DNA of 64,000 bases from Cephalotrichum gorgonifer (GCA_900312665.1 ONZQ02000007.1:1494308-1558307); one strand, 5' to 3'; positions 34,922-47,656 are shown, counted from the stretch's first letter. Program-made: numbers and translations. Notes: generated from the sequence alone by a model not told the origin.

Positions 34922-36435
34922 ATGAACTCGTCCGGTCAAAACGACGTCTCGCCCGAGGCGATGCAGGCGCGCATCCAACAAGCGCGTCGCGAGGCTGAGA
35001 ACCTAAAGGATCGGATCAAGAGGAAGAAGGATGAGCTTGCCGACACCACTCGTGAGTTGATCGCCCTCCTCGCCAGTCATTGCCAGCCATTGCCTGGCGT
35101 AGCTCTAATGCTTCGATTTTGCCGTTGCCCCTTACCTCGATAGGTGGCCGTGCCGGAGCTTGGCATTGCCGATGACCTGCAATTCATTGCCCTCCTGCCG
35201 CCACTGCTGCTGTTGCACGCCTTTCCGAGCCCGGCTGTGATGCTAACATCTCCCTATAGTGCGGTCGGTGGCTCAGCAGGCTCACGAGCCGATCCCGAAG
35301 AATCAGATGATGAAGCCGAAGCGGACCCTCAAGGGCCATCTCGCCAAGATTTATGCCATGCACTGGTCGACCGACCGCAGACACCTCGTTTCCGCCTCGC
35401 AAGACGGAAAGCTCATCATTTGGGACGCTTACACGACAAACAAAGTACACGCCATTCCCCTACGGTCTTCGTGGGTCATGACCTGCGCCTACTCCCCGAG
35501 CGGAAACTACGTTGCCTGTGGAGGTCTTGATAACATCTGCTCCATATACAACCTGAACCAACAACGGGACGGCCCTACCCGAGTCGCGAGGGAACTTTCC
35601 GGCCACGCCGGCTACCTTTCTTGCTGCCGATTCATCAACGACCGAAGCATCCTCACATCCTCCGGCGACATGACCTGCATGAAGTGGGATATCGAGACCG
35701 GCCAAAAGGTCATGGAATTTGCGGACCATCTCGGAGACGTGATGAGCATCAGCCTCAACCCCACAAACTCGAACACCTTCATCTCCGGTGCCTGCGACGC
35801 CTTTGCAAAGCTCTGGGATATCCGTGCCGGAAAGGCCGTGCAGACTTTTGCCGGACACGAATCCGACATCAACGCGATCCAGTTCTTCCCCGACGGCCAC
35901 TCCTTCGTAACCGGTTCCGACGACGCCACCTGCCGACTCTTCGATATTAGGGCAGACCGTGAACTGAACCTCTACGGCGTTAGTACCCTCGACACCACTG
36001 ATGTTGCCCTATTGCGACAATTGCCCGACCTCGTGATCACTTGTAGCACTGCTAACATTTTACATTGCCAGTCCGAGTCTATTCTTTGTGGCATCACTTC
36101 GGTCGCCACGTCAGTCTCAGGGAGACTCCTCTTTGCTGGATACGACGATTTCGAGTGCAAGGTAGGTCATGAAACGTCTTTCCATCCTCGCCGATCCGTA
36201 TTAACGTAGACTCCATAGGTTTGGGATGTGACTAGGGGCGAGAAGGTCGGCTCGCTTGTCGGCCACGAGAACAGAGTAAGCTGCTTGGGCGTCAGCAACG
36301 ACGGCATAAGTTTATGCACGGGATCTTGGGACTCTCTGGTATGTTTTACCCTTTGTTATTCCCCATCAACGGTATTCCTTGGCTACGTTTCTAACGGCTA
36401 TTCCCCTCGAACAGCTCAAGGTCTGGGCGTACTAA
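34922..36435 (+). CDS. gnb-1: Heterotrimeric G-protein beta subunit
   Basis: Five exons (34922-35051, 35260-35978, 36072-36161, 36219-36338, 36415-36435) give 359 residues, the normal size. The N-terminal coiled coil (AMQARIQQARREAENLKDRIKRKK) binds G-gamma, and seven WD40 blades follow, from TLKGHLAKIYAMHWSTD to the terminal SWDSLLKVWAY. Diagnostic G-beta stretches are present: DGKLIIWDAYTTNKVHAIPLRSSWVMTCAY, GGLDNICSIYNL, GDVMSISL and GYDDFECKVWDV. The last exon encodes only LKVWAY plus the stop. The protein sits at the inner face of the plasma membrane and releases G-alpha and G-beta-gamma signals controlling growth, mating, sporulation and, in pathogens, virulence. The first intron is the longest (208 bp). 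A phosducin-like gene, whose product helps fold G-beta, lies 4.6 kb downstream on the same strand. Confidence 0.97.
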
Positions 36436-39400
36436 GTCAAGCCACGATGGCAAACGACACCGGCGACCCGAGCTCTCTTGCCACGATACTACGGCGCAGA
36501 CCACCCTATATTCCATCGAACCCGTCTTGATATCCCGACCCGGCTCCTCTAATACCCCTTCACCCCGTCCAAGCTGTTGTTTAATACGTACACTTGCGCG
36601 TGGTTTACGACGACGTCATGAAAGCAATTGCTTAACCGTGCCTCCCATTACGGTCTTTTCTTCAGGATATTCGTCGATCCATGAACCCCCGCTATTGGAC
36701 CTTCCCCACAGTTCCCTCGCTGGGATCCTGGCCGGCCTTGGCTCGTTCTCTCCAAGGTCTCGCAGGCATGTTTTCCTACCTCTCTCTACATCACCATGCA
36801 CATTTTCTTTTGCCATTTTCTTGCTTTTTTTCGGGACGTTGAATGTTAGTGAGGGCGGCTGTATTACAAACCCGGGGTCCTGTTTTTTTTTTTATCTTTT
36901 CAATTGTCTATGTGTTTCTACGCGCTTATATGGTTTTCTTTCAACCAGCCCTCATCCCCTCCTGTGGTCGAGAGAGCCGTAGTTGGCGTGGATGATAACA
37001 GCGGAGCGACGGGCGTTTAATGAAAGGCCCATGAGGGCATTATCTACGTCTCGACAGACTACAAGCCGGCACCTGTTTCTCACCTGGCTACTAATCTGTG
37101 TACTCCTTATCGGCCCGGATCCATCTGGACGCCGACGGGCGCTTGTCCTCTGACTGTGGTTGTCGGTTTGCGTGGTGTTATACCGGAAAAGGGGTCTCCC
37201 CGTTGCTGTTCTCCCGAGTCGCAGTTGGTACTAAAAATTGAGTTTCAAGTACATGATTTTGGGGGGAGGGGGGTTGCTTTTCGACTCGGGCCTTTCCTCT
37301 GTGGGGTTTATTTTTCTCTGGCGTGTGTCTTCTGGGAGGCAGTTGAGCGTATTGAGTAGATGCTGTTGTTATTACTATTGAAGTGGGTGTTGTCGACGTT
37401 GAAGGGATGGGTCAAGCGTGGGCTGGGCGGCCAGATGATGAGTCCTTGGTTGGTTGAGTTGGGCATCGGTTCTGGCGCGGAGGTATAGGTAGGGAGGGGG
37501 AGGGGAGACGGGGGATGGGGGAGAGGGGTGGATATTCATAGGAGTTCATGTCCTTGTGTATTCTCACATGTTCTTTTGTCATTGTAGCTTGTCTCGGCTC
37601 TTGGATAGTTTTTTCTCCCCTAGGATATACATCTGGTTTCTGGTCTCTTGAATGGCTGTCTGATCCGAGAGGAGTTGCATCGCCGGGGTGAGTCGAGTTG
37701 GATAGCTGCGCGTTGAGGGTCTGAACGGCAGAGTGTTGTCTTGGGAGAAGGCGATATCTCGGCCTTTGACGCTCTTACCTATCTGGGCTAGGATGGTAAG
37801 GGAGAGGAGGAGAGCGGATGACTCGATGTCTTGGGGGTTTGTGGCAGGAGGGCCTTCGTCTAAGCGCCTTTCGTTCGTTCCAACGGTACGATGCTTGTGT
37901 TGAGCGAGATGGTCGTGCGGGTGGAGTGGATTTGACCGGCCTGGGTAGGCTAACTTTCCTTCAAGGGCATGGGCGAGCGGGAAGGCGATCCCGTCCCGCC
38001 GGAATGGGAATTTCCCAGCGGCCTGGATTCGGGGGGAAGAGGCTTGAGTATTAGCCTATGTGGGCCGTTTAGTGAAAAGGGGGAGATCGGATGATGAAGC
38101 AAATGCGGTACAGAAACAAGGCAGAGGGCGGGAGGTGAGTCCCAAGGCCAGGATATAAATAAGTAGGGCGAACTCGGGAGGAGATATTCAATGGAAAAAA
38201 CCTTCGTTTTGCGAGATGGACGGCCCTGGGGCTAGGTACGATTTTCCATGTTTGTCTCACGGATTTCAGGATGCTGCTGGGATATAATAGGGGATTTTAA
38301 TCTTACGAGTGCTGTCATCGCACGTTTTCTTTCTGCCTCTCCGAGGACCTGGTCCCCCCACCCCCTGTCTCTTCACAGGGCATTATACAACCCCCATACC
38401 TCTCCCGTGTGGCGGAGAGAAGGGTTCTCCAGGGCACGAAGCGATGGGGCCGGTGAGCTTCGGTGAGTCCGGAGGTATTGGGTTACATCGAGGGATGGGA
38501 CCGACACGGTGGCACCTACGCACTTGTAAGAGCGAGGAAGGAGGCATGGATTGGTGAGTGTGATTTCTTGTCTAAGGAGGCTAAAATGAGTTGTTTGGTC
38601 ATTTTGTCGGTACCAAGCTTCCATGAGTTTTCCAGGGGGGGTGGTCCCGTCTTTGTTCGAACAGGCCACGGGTTCTCGGTCTGTCCGAACGTCCCGCAAA
38701 GCTCCCATGCGATTGTATGTATATGTATTAGTAGAACCACAACCGCTATGTCTCGTACAGCTCCACAAAGACGGCGAGCTGTTGGGCGAGTAAACGGGCC
38801 GTTATTCTTGAGCTAGCGCGAGGTTGTGCCCCGAGACGCCGCAGGGGGTGGGCTGGGCGCCGATTGCGTGGGAGCAATACGAGTACAGCAAACGGGATAA
38901 TACTCCATACGTATAAGTAGAGTATAATATGGTGGGTGTGAGTGGTGGCCGCACATGAAGATGGGTCCGCCTGATGGCCCTAACGCCCGATGCCTGCCCG
39001 TGGGTCTCGGTAGTTACTCGTTGATGGTGGGCGGGTGGGAATGCGGGCGTGCATGTTGACGAACCTGAGACGAGGCGGTGGGTATTATGGGGAGTTTCTC
39101 AGTATACGGGGTACGGGGGGCGGGTGGGCGACGTGGAGGAGTGGATATGGGCAAAAAGGGGCGGGAGGGGGCTCTCTCACGCATACGAAGTTCGACCATG
39201 AGAAGCAGAAGGGATGTGCTGTTGGACGTCGATGTTGAATCGTCAAGGATAGGTGGTGGCTATTACCCCGAAGGCACTTCCGAGTAATTGGTACGAAGTA
39301 ACTAGTAATATCTGTCATTTCCCGATTCGAACTTTGCTGAGAGAGCACACGAGCTTTCTTCGGACCAATACAGGATGCCTGTGATGCACTTCCGACGATC

Positions 39401-41032
39401 CCAATTCAAGCACGTGGACCCTTACTTGTAGGGATCACCGACTCTCAGCTCCATCCGTATTAATGCTAGTACTCTGTTTTTTGCCGTTCGTTCCCTGGAA
39501 GAATGGAGAACAGACCTTGTCGGAACCAGACTTCAGAGGCTACATATGGTGTGAAAGGAGAAGGGGGGGATGCTTCTGCCGCCTAGGCGAGGAAGATGTT
39601 ATGCCGCTTCCGGGTCTCCACGTGGGCTTCTTCGGCTTCGGCCGCGTGCGAAGCCCCCCCCCCCTTCTCCTTATTCACCTTATTCTGCTTCCGGCAGATA
39701 CAAGTATGCATGTTGTCGTCCGTGCTCGAAGACCATTCGGAGGGATGAAGAAACTCGGCCTGTCTCTGTTTCTCCTCTCTTGCTTTCGGGGCTTCATTAA
39801 TAGCTCTGTATCTTATTTCCCTTTTGGGGCTAGACACACATTATCCTAAGCCTAAAGTAGTTATCATCCCCATCCGGCGGCTGACCAGTCGCCAGATCTC
39901 CTGGAGGAGGGGGGAGGGGGGGGCAAATCCTGAAACACTCTGACACCGCCGGCTTATTTCATTCGGGGCTATGTTGCAGGTGCTGTCATGTTGGTCATGT
40001 TGGTCATGTTGCTCTGTCGAGCATCACCGATTTATGTATTTACGGAACCGACTTTTATGGATCCATGGAACGTGGCTCGTGCTCGTGCTCGTCATATCTT
40101 GGGTAAAAGCGCATCATCTTGACGAGATGAGGTTTGTATGCAAGTGAGGTCCTTGCACGATCTATTCTCGCTCGACTTTCATATACATACTCACAACACT
40201 TCTGTACTAGATTGTGGATGCGTGCGTTGGTTTCATATAGAAGTAGTCTCGAGATGACCAAGCCCCCCTTTGACCGCAGATCGTTTTCATTCCACTTATA
40301 TTACGAGTACATACACAACTCCGTATTCGGCGGTGAAGCACGATTTACTGTGTGCGAGTACTCCATACTCGTCGTACCAACTTGAAATGGATGTCATGTC
40401 TGAGAGAAAAAAAAGGGTGGGCCCATTGGAGAGAACACCGCCCCGCTTCCTTCCAGAAAATCTCCACGCAGCCGCCTACCCCTGTCTAACCTCAGACCCT
40501 AGCCCGCTCGAGTCCATCGCCCATCTCCGATTGGCAGGCGGGACAGGAGTCGCCTTGACCACACCAAATCGACCAGAACCGCAACCAACGCTGATCTTTT
40601 CCCTCCTCATTCTCACCCATCACCTCGCCATCACACACCTGATCTCTTCCCCCTCCTCGGCTGATTTGTTTTCCCCCTTGTTCCTTTCACTCTCCCCCAG
40701 CATCGATCCAAACTGATTGGCTGCTCATTCTCCTAGCCGCCGCACCCGTTCCTGACCTCGTTGTCCCCCGCTCGAGGTCGATATTGCTCCTCTCCCACCC
40801 GCGCCAACTCCTACGCCCACGCCACGAAAGCACCGCGTAATACTAAGAGCAACCCAAAACACGACTTAACCCACACACCACCCCGCCCCGTCGGAGATAT
40901 ACCTCCTGCCGGACTACTCCACCCCCCTTTCAAACCCACCACCCCCCCTTCCCGTCCCTCTTCCTCCTACCCCCTACCCCCTACCCCCGCGCCCCCCATA
41001 TACATAACCCACCTCCCGCCCTCCTTGCAACC
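36436..41032. other. Large intergenic region between G-beta and phosducin-like genes
   Basis: About 4.6 kb, the longest gap. The first several hundred bases are T-rich and probably include the G-beta 3' UTR. The last about 600 bp are very C-rich and look like a leader for the phosducin-like gene. A 9-bp unit (TCATGTTGG) is repeated three times at 39986-40012. Between these I find no gene, tRNA or mobile element. Confidence 0.5.
39986..40012. repeat. 9-bp tandem repeat, three units
   Basis: TCATGTTGG occurs twice, then once with one final-base change, in noncoding DNA. Confidence 0.85.
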
Positions 41033-42015
41033 ATGGCAGACCCAACCCCAGCCCAGGAAGAATTCTCCCGACTTGTCGAGAACAACTCAAGAGACGACTC
41101 AAGAGTCCACCCCGAAGACCGAGACGACGAGAGACGGGACCGCCTCCACCAAGACCTCACGGAAGAAGACGAGTACCGCAACGAGCAGATCGAAGCAGCC
41201 ATGAGGATCCCGGCCTTCGACAGGACCAACGGCGGCGCGGGCCTGAACCTGCCGCCCGCCAGCTTCGACTCGGGCCGGTCCACGGGCGTCAAGGGCGTCA
41301 TCGCCGACGCGCGGTCCTACGAGATGGCGAGGAAGACGAGGTTCAGGGACGCCGTGCGCACGGCGCGGCGGTCGATATTCGGCGTCGAGGCTCCCCTACA
41401 GGGCCGGGGCCCGTCCAAGTCCGACAGCAGCGAGACGGACGGCGAGGCGAGCGGGAGCGACGAGGAGGCCTTCCTGCAGGAGTGGAGGGAGAGCAGGAGG
41501 AAGGAGCTGGAGAGCGAGGTGAAGAGCGGTGTGAGGAATCGGAGGACGAGTCCTAGCGTGAGGCTGTTCGGGCGCTTCGATGAGGTGGATGCGCTGGGGT
41601 ATCTCGATGCCATTGAGAAGGTGGGGCGGGAGACCGTGGTGGTTGTCTTTGTCTACGATCACGAGGTATGCGAGCTCCATCCGAGAACTCCCCCTTTCCC
41701 CTCCCCCCTGTATGCCACTTTTGCGGGGAATGGGAGCCTACGATTGCTAACGAGACGTGCTCCAACCAGTGCCTTGTATCAAGAGAGGTCGAGAGCGCCC
41801 TGGTGCCCCTGGTGACCAAACACCCCGCTGTACACTTCGTCAAGGTCCACTACGACGACATCGAGTTCGACAACGCCGGCGTCCCGGCCGTGCTAGCCTA
41901 CAGGAACCAGGGAGACCTGTTCGCGAACCTGACAGGGATAATCGAGATGATTCCGGACGAGGACTTCGACAGCGACGCGTTAGAGGCGCTCTTCCGGAAA
42001 CATTCGATTGTGTAG
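41033..42015 (+). CDS. Phosducin-like protein (G-beta-gamma assembly factor)
   Basis: Exons 41033-41665 and 41770-42015 (intron 104 bp, GTATGC donor, TGCTAAC branch, CAG acceptor, phase 0) give 292 residues. The N-terminal half is charged and helical (LTEEDEYRNEQIEAAMRIPAF, then EEAFLQEWRESRRKELES). The C-terminal half is a thioredoxin-like fold without the redox Cys pair: RFDEVDALGYLDAIEKVGRETVVVVFVYDHE, then FVKVHYDDIEFDNAGVPAVLAYRNQGDLFANLTGI. This is the phosducin-like protein layout. Fungal members such as Cryphonectria BDM-1 and yeast Plp1 work with the CCT chaperonin to fold G-beta and join it to G-gamma, and loss mimics loss of G-beta. It is cytosolic. The start at 41033 is the first ATG after the C-rich leader. 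Confidence 0.93.
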
Positions 42016-43861
42016 GGAGATTAGGAGATTTTTTTGCTCTTCTTCTAAATCACCTGCTGGTCTCCTCAGTCAAGTCACGGCTGATGTGGTTTCCGACTCT
42101 ACATTTCGCGCCTCTCCTCTCCCGCGGCTTGTCCTCTGGTCTCTTTTTTTTCTCTCGTTTATTTCAATGATTCCAGTTCTGGCGTTGCGATACCCCCGTC
42201 GAGTCGATCCCAAGGCCCGAGACATTCGGGTTCCTGCTCGGCTCGTTCCTCTTTCACCCTTTTTACACTACTGGACGTTTTGGTTGGGGCCTTGACTATC
42301 CTCTGTATCATCTCGAAATACATTCTCTGATTACGTACTTGGATTTGCGGGGCCGGGAGTGCGGTTATGCTTTCTTCTCTCTCTGTTTGGACTATCTCGT
42401 TTACGTTCTTGGCTCATGCTATGGGGGTTTGCCTGGGGTGTTGATAGGAGGGGACATGGTTTTCATATTATATTAGACGTCTTTTGGCTCCTGGGATTTA
42501 TTGTACAAGGCTCTCACACAATAGAGGATGTTGATACTCGACTATATTGTAGCACATGTACTCATGGATGTTCACTTTCAAGCAGTTGGGGAGCTGGATC
42601 GATTGCGGATGGGAATAGAAGGGCTTATGGTGTATGGTGGTCTGTGGGAGTGTATAAGCAAACTATATAATCTAGGATTGCGCACTTTTGACTCACATAA
42701 TCCTGACTTGAATAGCAACAATAAATGCCAACTTAGGCCCTCTGAAGGTTTAATGTTGTCTGCCTCCAGTTGAGAGCAACTGTACGTGAGGGGCGGAAGG
42801 AGCAAGGCTGACCCCGCCGTTTTGACAAAGCATGCATGATGATGTTATCCAGTCCCTCCCTTCTTCATCCTCCCGCGTCTCCAAGCTGCGACCTTACCCC
42901 ACTAAGGTTTCTGCCTGACTGACAAGACCCCCGCCGTTTGGCGCCACTTATCGGTCTCGTCAGCGCAGCACATCAGCACCTCAGCACCTCAGGCTCCCAA
43001 CCTTTGCCTTGAACCTTCCGTCCGAACCATTCAACCGGTTTCTTTTTCTCCTCCTGTAAGTCTTAAAAAAAACCACAGCATCTCTCCTTCCTTCCCTTGC
43101 AGGACAAAAGGACAACCGCGATACACCGACAACGCGACCTCTATTCGTTCCCATCTAGCCACCCGAGACCACACCCAAGCGGAGTCAGCTTATCACTGGT
43201 CACCAGACGATAAGGTACTAGCAGGGTGGATAGCTGTCACATTAGTGAGGTACCATCGCTGCCACTTTTCCGCCGGTAGGTACTTATTCCACGTCATCCA
43301 AAGCTCCCTACCTTGGTAGATACCCCACTTCGGGTGGCTCCCTGGCGTGGAGGGGTGCTTGATGGTACATATCCATGCTTTGTCTGCCTATCGCCTCCCA
43401 TGCTGCTTCTACACGGCTTCCACGTCCCACCATGAAACCCGAACCTCGAAAGCTCCTTTCTGACGTTGACTTCATAGAGCCCGTCTGGCGCTTTTTCATC
43501 TTCCATTTTTACTGAATATCCTGGATCATTCAACCGGTTGGTTACACTTCCTTTTTTATTCTCTTCTTTCCTTGTTCCATCTCGCTCTTCATTCCCGCGT
43601 CGTGCATATTCGATCAGCTGCCTCAACCGTGTCGGGGACGGTGCCTGCCTGGTCTAGTATCTCGTTTAACCCCGCCCCCTCCTTCCCCCCATACAAATAA
43701 CCACCCAAGTCTCCTCTTCTTGGAACGAACCTCCAAATCCCTGGGCTTCTTCTTCTTGATATCTTCCTCTTCTCTTTCTAAATCAAACGTCCGAACCAGA
43801 CTCCGAGCTGGGGAAGGATGAGACGTCCTGACTGAGGGCCTAAACTCCACCTCGCACGGCC
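42016..43861. other. Intergenic region
   Basis: About 1.8 kb with the 3' flank of the phosducin-like gene and a long pyrimidine-rich leader before the next gene. A short CAGCACATCAGCACCT-type repeat lies near 42963-42990. No gene is supported. Confidence 0.55.
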
Positions 43862-45799
43862 ATGGATACATCCACCTCTTCCCTATCCGCAGCTGTGGAC
43901 CGTGACCGTGACTCTACCATCCGCCAACCGCGATTCCATACTACTGCTGCTACTACTGCTACTGATCTCTCTACGTCCGAGCCCTCTCTGAGGTTTCCGC
44001 GACCGCAAGGAAACCGACGTCTCGCTAACTGGGTTTCCTCAAGTCAGCCAGACATCATGAGTGCCGACACCCACAACAGCCCCGCCCCCGAGCCACCCGA
44101 GGAGAGCGGGCTGATGTCCGACTCGACCTACGAGGTTATCAATAATACCGATACCGAGAGCCAGGATGGTTTCCCCACGGAGTCTGTCTGCTCCAGCGAC
44201 TACCTCCGAGGCGATGATGTGCATAGCCTCGTCGGTACCGAGTATACTGGGGATGATAATGACGAGGACCGGCACGGGGATGACGCCGATGCCGACGAAG
44301 GCGTTGTTGTTCCTAGCCAGGCGCAGGACGTCCACGCCGAACATGCTTACGCCGAAGCCGGCGATGCCTACAGTGATTCCGAGGAGGAGCGCATAAAGGA
44401 CGACGGTACCTACAGCGACTCCGACGAGGAGGAGCACATAACTACCGATCTCTTAGACGATCGCCCCCAGGTAAAACAAGATCCGAATGATACGGCTGGC
44501 TCGGCTGCCACCCTCCTTGATAGGTCCCCAGAGGACGAGAAGAACCGCACGTCGGCGTTGCAGTACGCCGAGGAGAGCCTGGAGACGCCTTCGGCAAGCA
44601 TACACGCGGAAATGGTGGAGCGAGAGAAGAGGCTTGCCTTCCTCGGCGAGTTGCATGACATCGTGGAGCGTTCCCTGGCTTCCGTATACACTGTGTTGAG
44701 CGTTATCGGCTTCCTCTTCCTTCTTGGGGGAACATATGTCCTCATGCGGTGTACCCTCACCCCTTCCGGCCGGTCCGGGCCTGGAGCCATTGTGCCGACG
44801 CAGCCAATCGTGCCCATCGTCCAGACCACCGTTTCCGTCTCGACTTCGACGATGATAATTAACTACACATCTACTAAGACAGTCCTAATCTCCGAGACCC
44901 GGACGGCAGCGCCGTCCTTTTCGACAACCGAAACACTACTGCTCCCGTCCTCGCCGCCCCAGCCCCCTCGGGATAAGTCGACGGAAGGGAAGGGCATATG
45001 CTCCGCGGAGGTCCAGAGCCCGCAGGAAATCCTCCTGAAGATGCCTCACAACACAAAGTTGTACTGGCTGGCCAAGGACTCCATCTCGATCGAGGTCGCC
45101 CGCGGCGAGGAGGCTATTAAGGCCAAGTTCTCCTCTGTGGACGAGGGTATCCTCATCGAGATCCCAAAAATGGAGGCCCGGGGGGTGGTAAACGTGTCAG
45201 TCATCACGACCCGGCGGCCCAAGGTCAATGAGACCTTCGCCGTCGACTTCGGTCTGGGTATTGTCGACAGGACGATGGACCTTGGGAGGCTGTTGGCGCA
45301 GGATCTCGCTGACATGTTTGCCTCGGCGACATCGGAGTCGGCGCGCCGGGCGGAGGAGCTCAAAGGGGCGGCGTCCGAAGCTTGGGAATCTCTCGACCGC
45401 TCGTTCGCGGCTGCCGGCGAGGAGGTCAAGTCGTGGCGCGAGAGGTTCTCCGGTGGTCCCCCGAACCCCTTCCAGGGCGCGCAGGAGCGCGTGTCTGGGG
45501 TCCTCGCGGGCTGGAACCGCAGGGCGAGAGAGGTTGAGGATGAGATGGCTCTGTCTCTGCTTCGGGCGCAGATATCGGCCAAGGTGCTATGGCTGAGGAT
45601 GAAAGGGGACAAGGAGGAGCACGACGTGTTTGTTAGCAAGGCCAGGAAGTTTATGCAGCAGAGGGTGGTTGAGGCGAGCGTGAGGAGGGCGGGTCACGGG
45701 GGAAATGCTGGTGAGGGCGAGGGTGCTCGGACGGGTAAATGTGGATGGATGGGGAGGAGGAAGAAGGGGTGCGGCCTCGTTTGGAAGGGGGGGGGGTAG
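43862..45799 (+). CDS. Single-pass membrane protein of unknown function
   Basis: An uninterrupted reading frame of 645 residues. I do not recognise a named family. Residues 1-265 are acidic and disordered, with MSDSTYEVINNTDTESQDG (about 85-103) standing out as a likely conserved motif. One clear membrane helix lies at about 272-297 (YTVLSVIGFLFLLGGTYVLM), with no signal peptide before it, so the topology is likely N-terminus in the cytosol and C-terminus in a lumen. A Thr/Ser-rich stalk with N-glycosylation sequons (NYTS, NVS, NET) is followed by a compact segment (about 390-470) and long amphipathic helices (about 475-620). The layout recalls the nuclear-envelope autophagy receptor Atg39, which is an inference only. 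The very G-rich last 30 codons may hide a missed 3' intron. Confidence 0.8.
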   Translation: MDTSTSSLSAAVDRDRDSTIRQPRFHTTAATTATDLSTSEPSLRFPRPQGNRRLANWVSSSQPDIMSADTHNSPAPEPPEESGLMSDSTYEVINNTDTESQDGFPTESVCSSDYLRGDDVHSLVGTEYTGDDNDEDRHGDDADADEGVVVPSQAQDVHAEHAYAEAGDAYSDSEEERIKDDGTYSDSDEEEHITTDLLDDRPQVKQDPNDTAGSAATLLDRSPEDEKNRTSALQYAEESLETPSASIHAEMVEREKRLAFLGELHDIVERSLASVYTVLSVIGFLFLLGGTYVLMRCTLTPSGRSGPGAIVPTQPIVPIVQTTVSVSTSTMIINYTSTKTVLISETRTAAPSFSTTETLLLPSSPPQPPRDKSTEGKGICSAEVQSPQEILLKMPHNTKLYWLAKDSISIEVARGEEAIKAKFSSVDEGILIEIPKMEARGVVNVSVITTRRPKVNETFAVDFGLGIVDRTMDLGRLLAQDLADMFASATSESARRAEELKGAASEAWESLDRSFAAAGEEVKSWRERFSGGPPNPFQGAQERVSGVLAGWNRRAREVEDEMALSLLRAQISAKVLWLRMKGDKEEHDVFVSKARKFMQQRVVEASVRRAGHGGNAGEGEGARTGKCGWMGRRKKGCGLVWKGGG

Positions 45800-47656
45800 G
45801 GAAGGAATTGCGGATTGGATGTTTAGATCCTGTGTTTTCTCTTTCTTTTTGGCACTTCCTTTCGGGTTATTATGGAAGGGGGGGGGTCGTTAGGCGGGGT
45901 ATGGATATGTGTTTTTTGGGCTTTACTAGCTACGGAGTATGACGGACGACGGACGAGCTGGAGGTGATGAGAGGGGGAGCAAGGGGGGAAGGTGATGAGG
46001 AACATCATCTTGAGGGAACTGGAACTGGAACTGACAACAATGAGGGTAGGGATAGGCGCAGAAGGGGTTCTAAGGGGAACAATGTTTTTCCTTCTTTTTC
46101 TTTCAAGGGAGCGAAACGGGGGGGAGGGGGGGGCGTGTCTTGTCATCTTATCTCTTTGCGCTCCCTTTGTGCTAGAGTTGTTTTTTCTTCCTTCTTCTTC
46201 TTCTTCTTCTTTTTTAATTTGGCTTCTTTTAGTTTTCTTGCTGCCGAAATCCCCATTCTTGTTACTACTTTCCTCGCTGGGCTTTTCTTTTGGATTTTGA
46301 CACCGGACTGGACTCCTTGAAGTGCGAAAGTGTTTGCGTGCTTGTGCTTGTAAAACAGATGATATCCCGGGGATATCCCACCCCACCCACCCCCTTCTTC
46401 CCCCTGGAGAGATGGAGGTGTGTGAAGATTATGGAGAGGCGGAGAGATATGAAGAACTACTTGCTACTTGGACCAAAAGATGCCGTTTTTAGTGTTAACT
46501 TGCCCGAACCTTTTCACTTATTGAGATGCGATGGGCAGATGTCTAGCTGCCTTTCTGCATTCCTGCCCTAGCTGTCCAGTGTCCAATGGTCTAAGTCTGT
46601 ATGCAAGGAGATGGCAGGCTCGATTGCACTTCGATACTCTCTGCATGGGGAATACATACAAGTACTCCTTCCGTACATATATGGAAGATGCATTGCATGC
46701 CTGTGTGGTCGTACTCGAGGGGCGAGGGAGATGCGGACTTCTTGGCTGACATGTGGCGGTATTGTATCAGTCTTTGGGTCCACCTTACCCCAGTAACTAC
46801 ATACATTGTCACAAGCGGGTGCTACCACCCACCAGCTATTACGGTATGAGACAGGCGGGGTTGAAACTGAGATGGATGAAGTGGTGTCATGGGTCTGGCT
46901 GGTGCCCCGACCCCACCAAACCCAATCCAAGGGGTGATGGGCTCCTCGCTCGCTGCCTGGCAGGCGGAACTGGCTGGCTGGGTGGCTGCCGGTCGGGTTT
47001 TGTACGTACCCCTCTTTGCTACCCAGCAACAACCCCCCCCTCTCACATAATGCCATAATTTCTCTCCACCCCGCCCCCTCCGTTGTCATCGTTCGTCCCT
47101 CTCAACACTACCCCGCTACCACACAATTCCTCCAAACAACCGCATCCTTAGACAGCCGCGCCAAAGGAAGTCATTTCAACATCTTTGAATAGAAAGCAGG
47201 TACGTTTCCCCCTTTGCTTTTTTTTCTCCTTCTTCCTCTTCTAGTTTTCTATTAGTGTTTCTATACCCCTTGGGTGTCTGATGGAGGGGGTGCGGGGAGG
47301 ATTTTTTGCGCATGGCGATGGCGCTTCTGTTTTGATGGACCAGTTTAGCTTTCGAGATTTTTTTACGCCGTCATTGCGGGCCCCTCCCCCCCCCTTTTCC
47401 CTCAGCGCCCCCGTCTCTAGAAGCTCCTATATCTTACGCTTTCGAGACCCGAGCTTGCCTTATCTGGTTATCACGCCCTTTCTCCTACTTTTGCTTTGAT
47501 TCCTAGCTTTTGCTTTCCTGTGGAACGGGAGAGAGACCTTTGAACCAGAACCCTAGGTGTTAACGAAGCGCCTTTTTTGATAACAGTGTTTTCTTTCCGA
47601 TAGCCACACGAAAACCGAACGAATACCCGAAGCAAAAGCGAGAAATCTACTTCACC
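45800..47656. other. Intergenic region with a likely 5' UTR intron of the RanBP1 gene
   Basis: The stretch holds the 3' flank of the membrane-protein gene (a CTTCTT run near 46190-46212) and the Yrb1 leader. A GTACGT donor at 47200 and a TAG acceptor at 47603 would remove about 404 bp from the leader; this is inferred from splice signals. No other gene is supported. Confidence 0.5.

Noticed and set aside
36527..36982. 151-codon frame just after G-beta
   Set aside because: It lies in the probable 3' UTR, is Ser/Phe/Leu-rich from T- and C-runs, and shows no domain.
39320..39345. Possible minus-strand tRNA T-loop (GTTCGAATC)
   Set aside because: The flanking bases do not form a T stem and no cloverleaf can be drawn.
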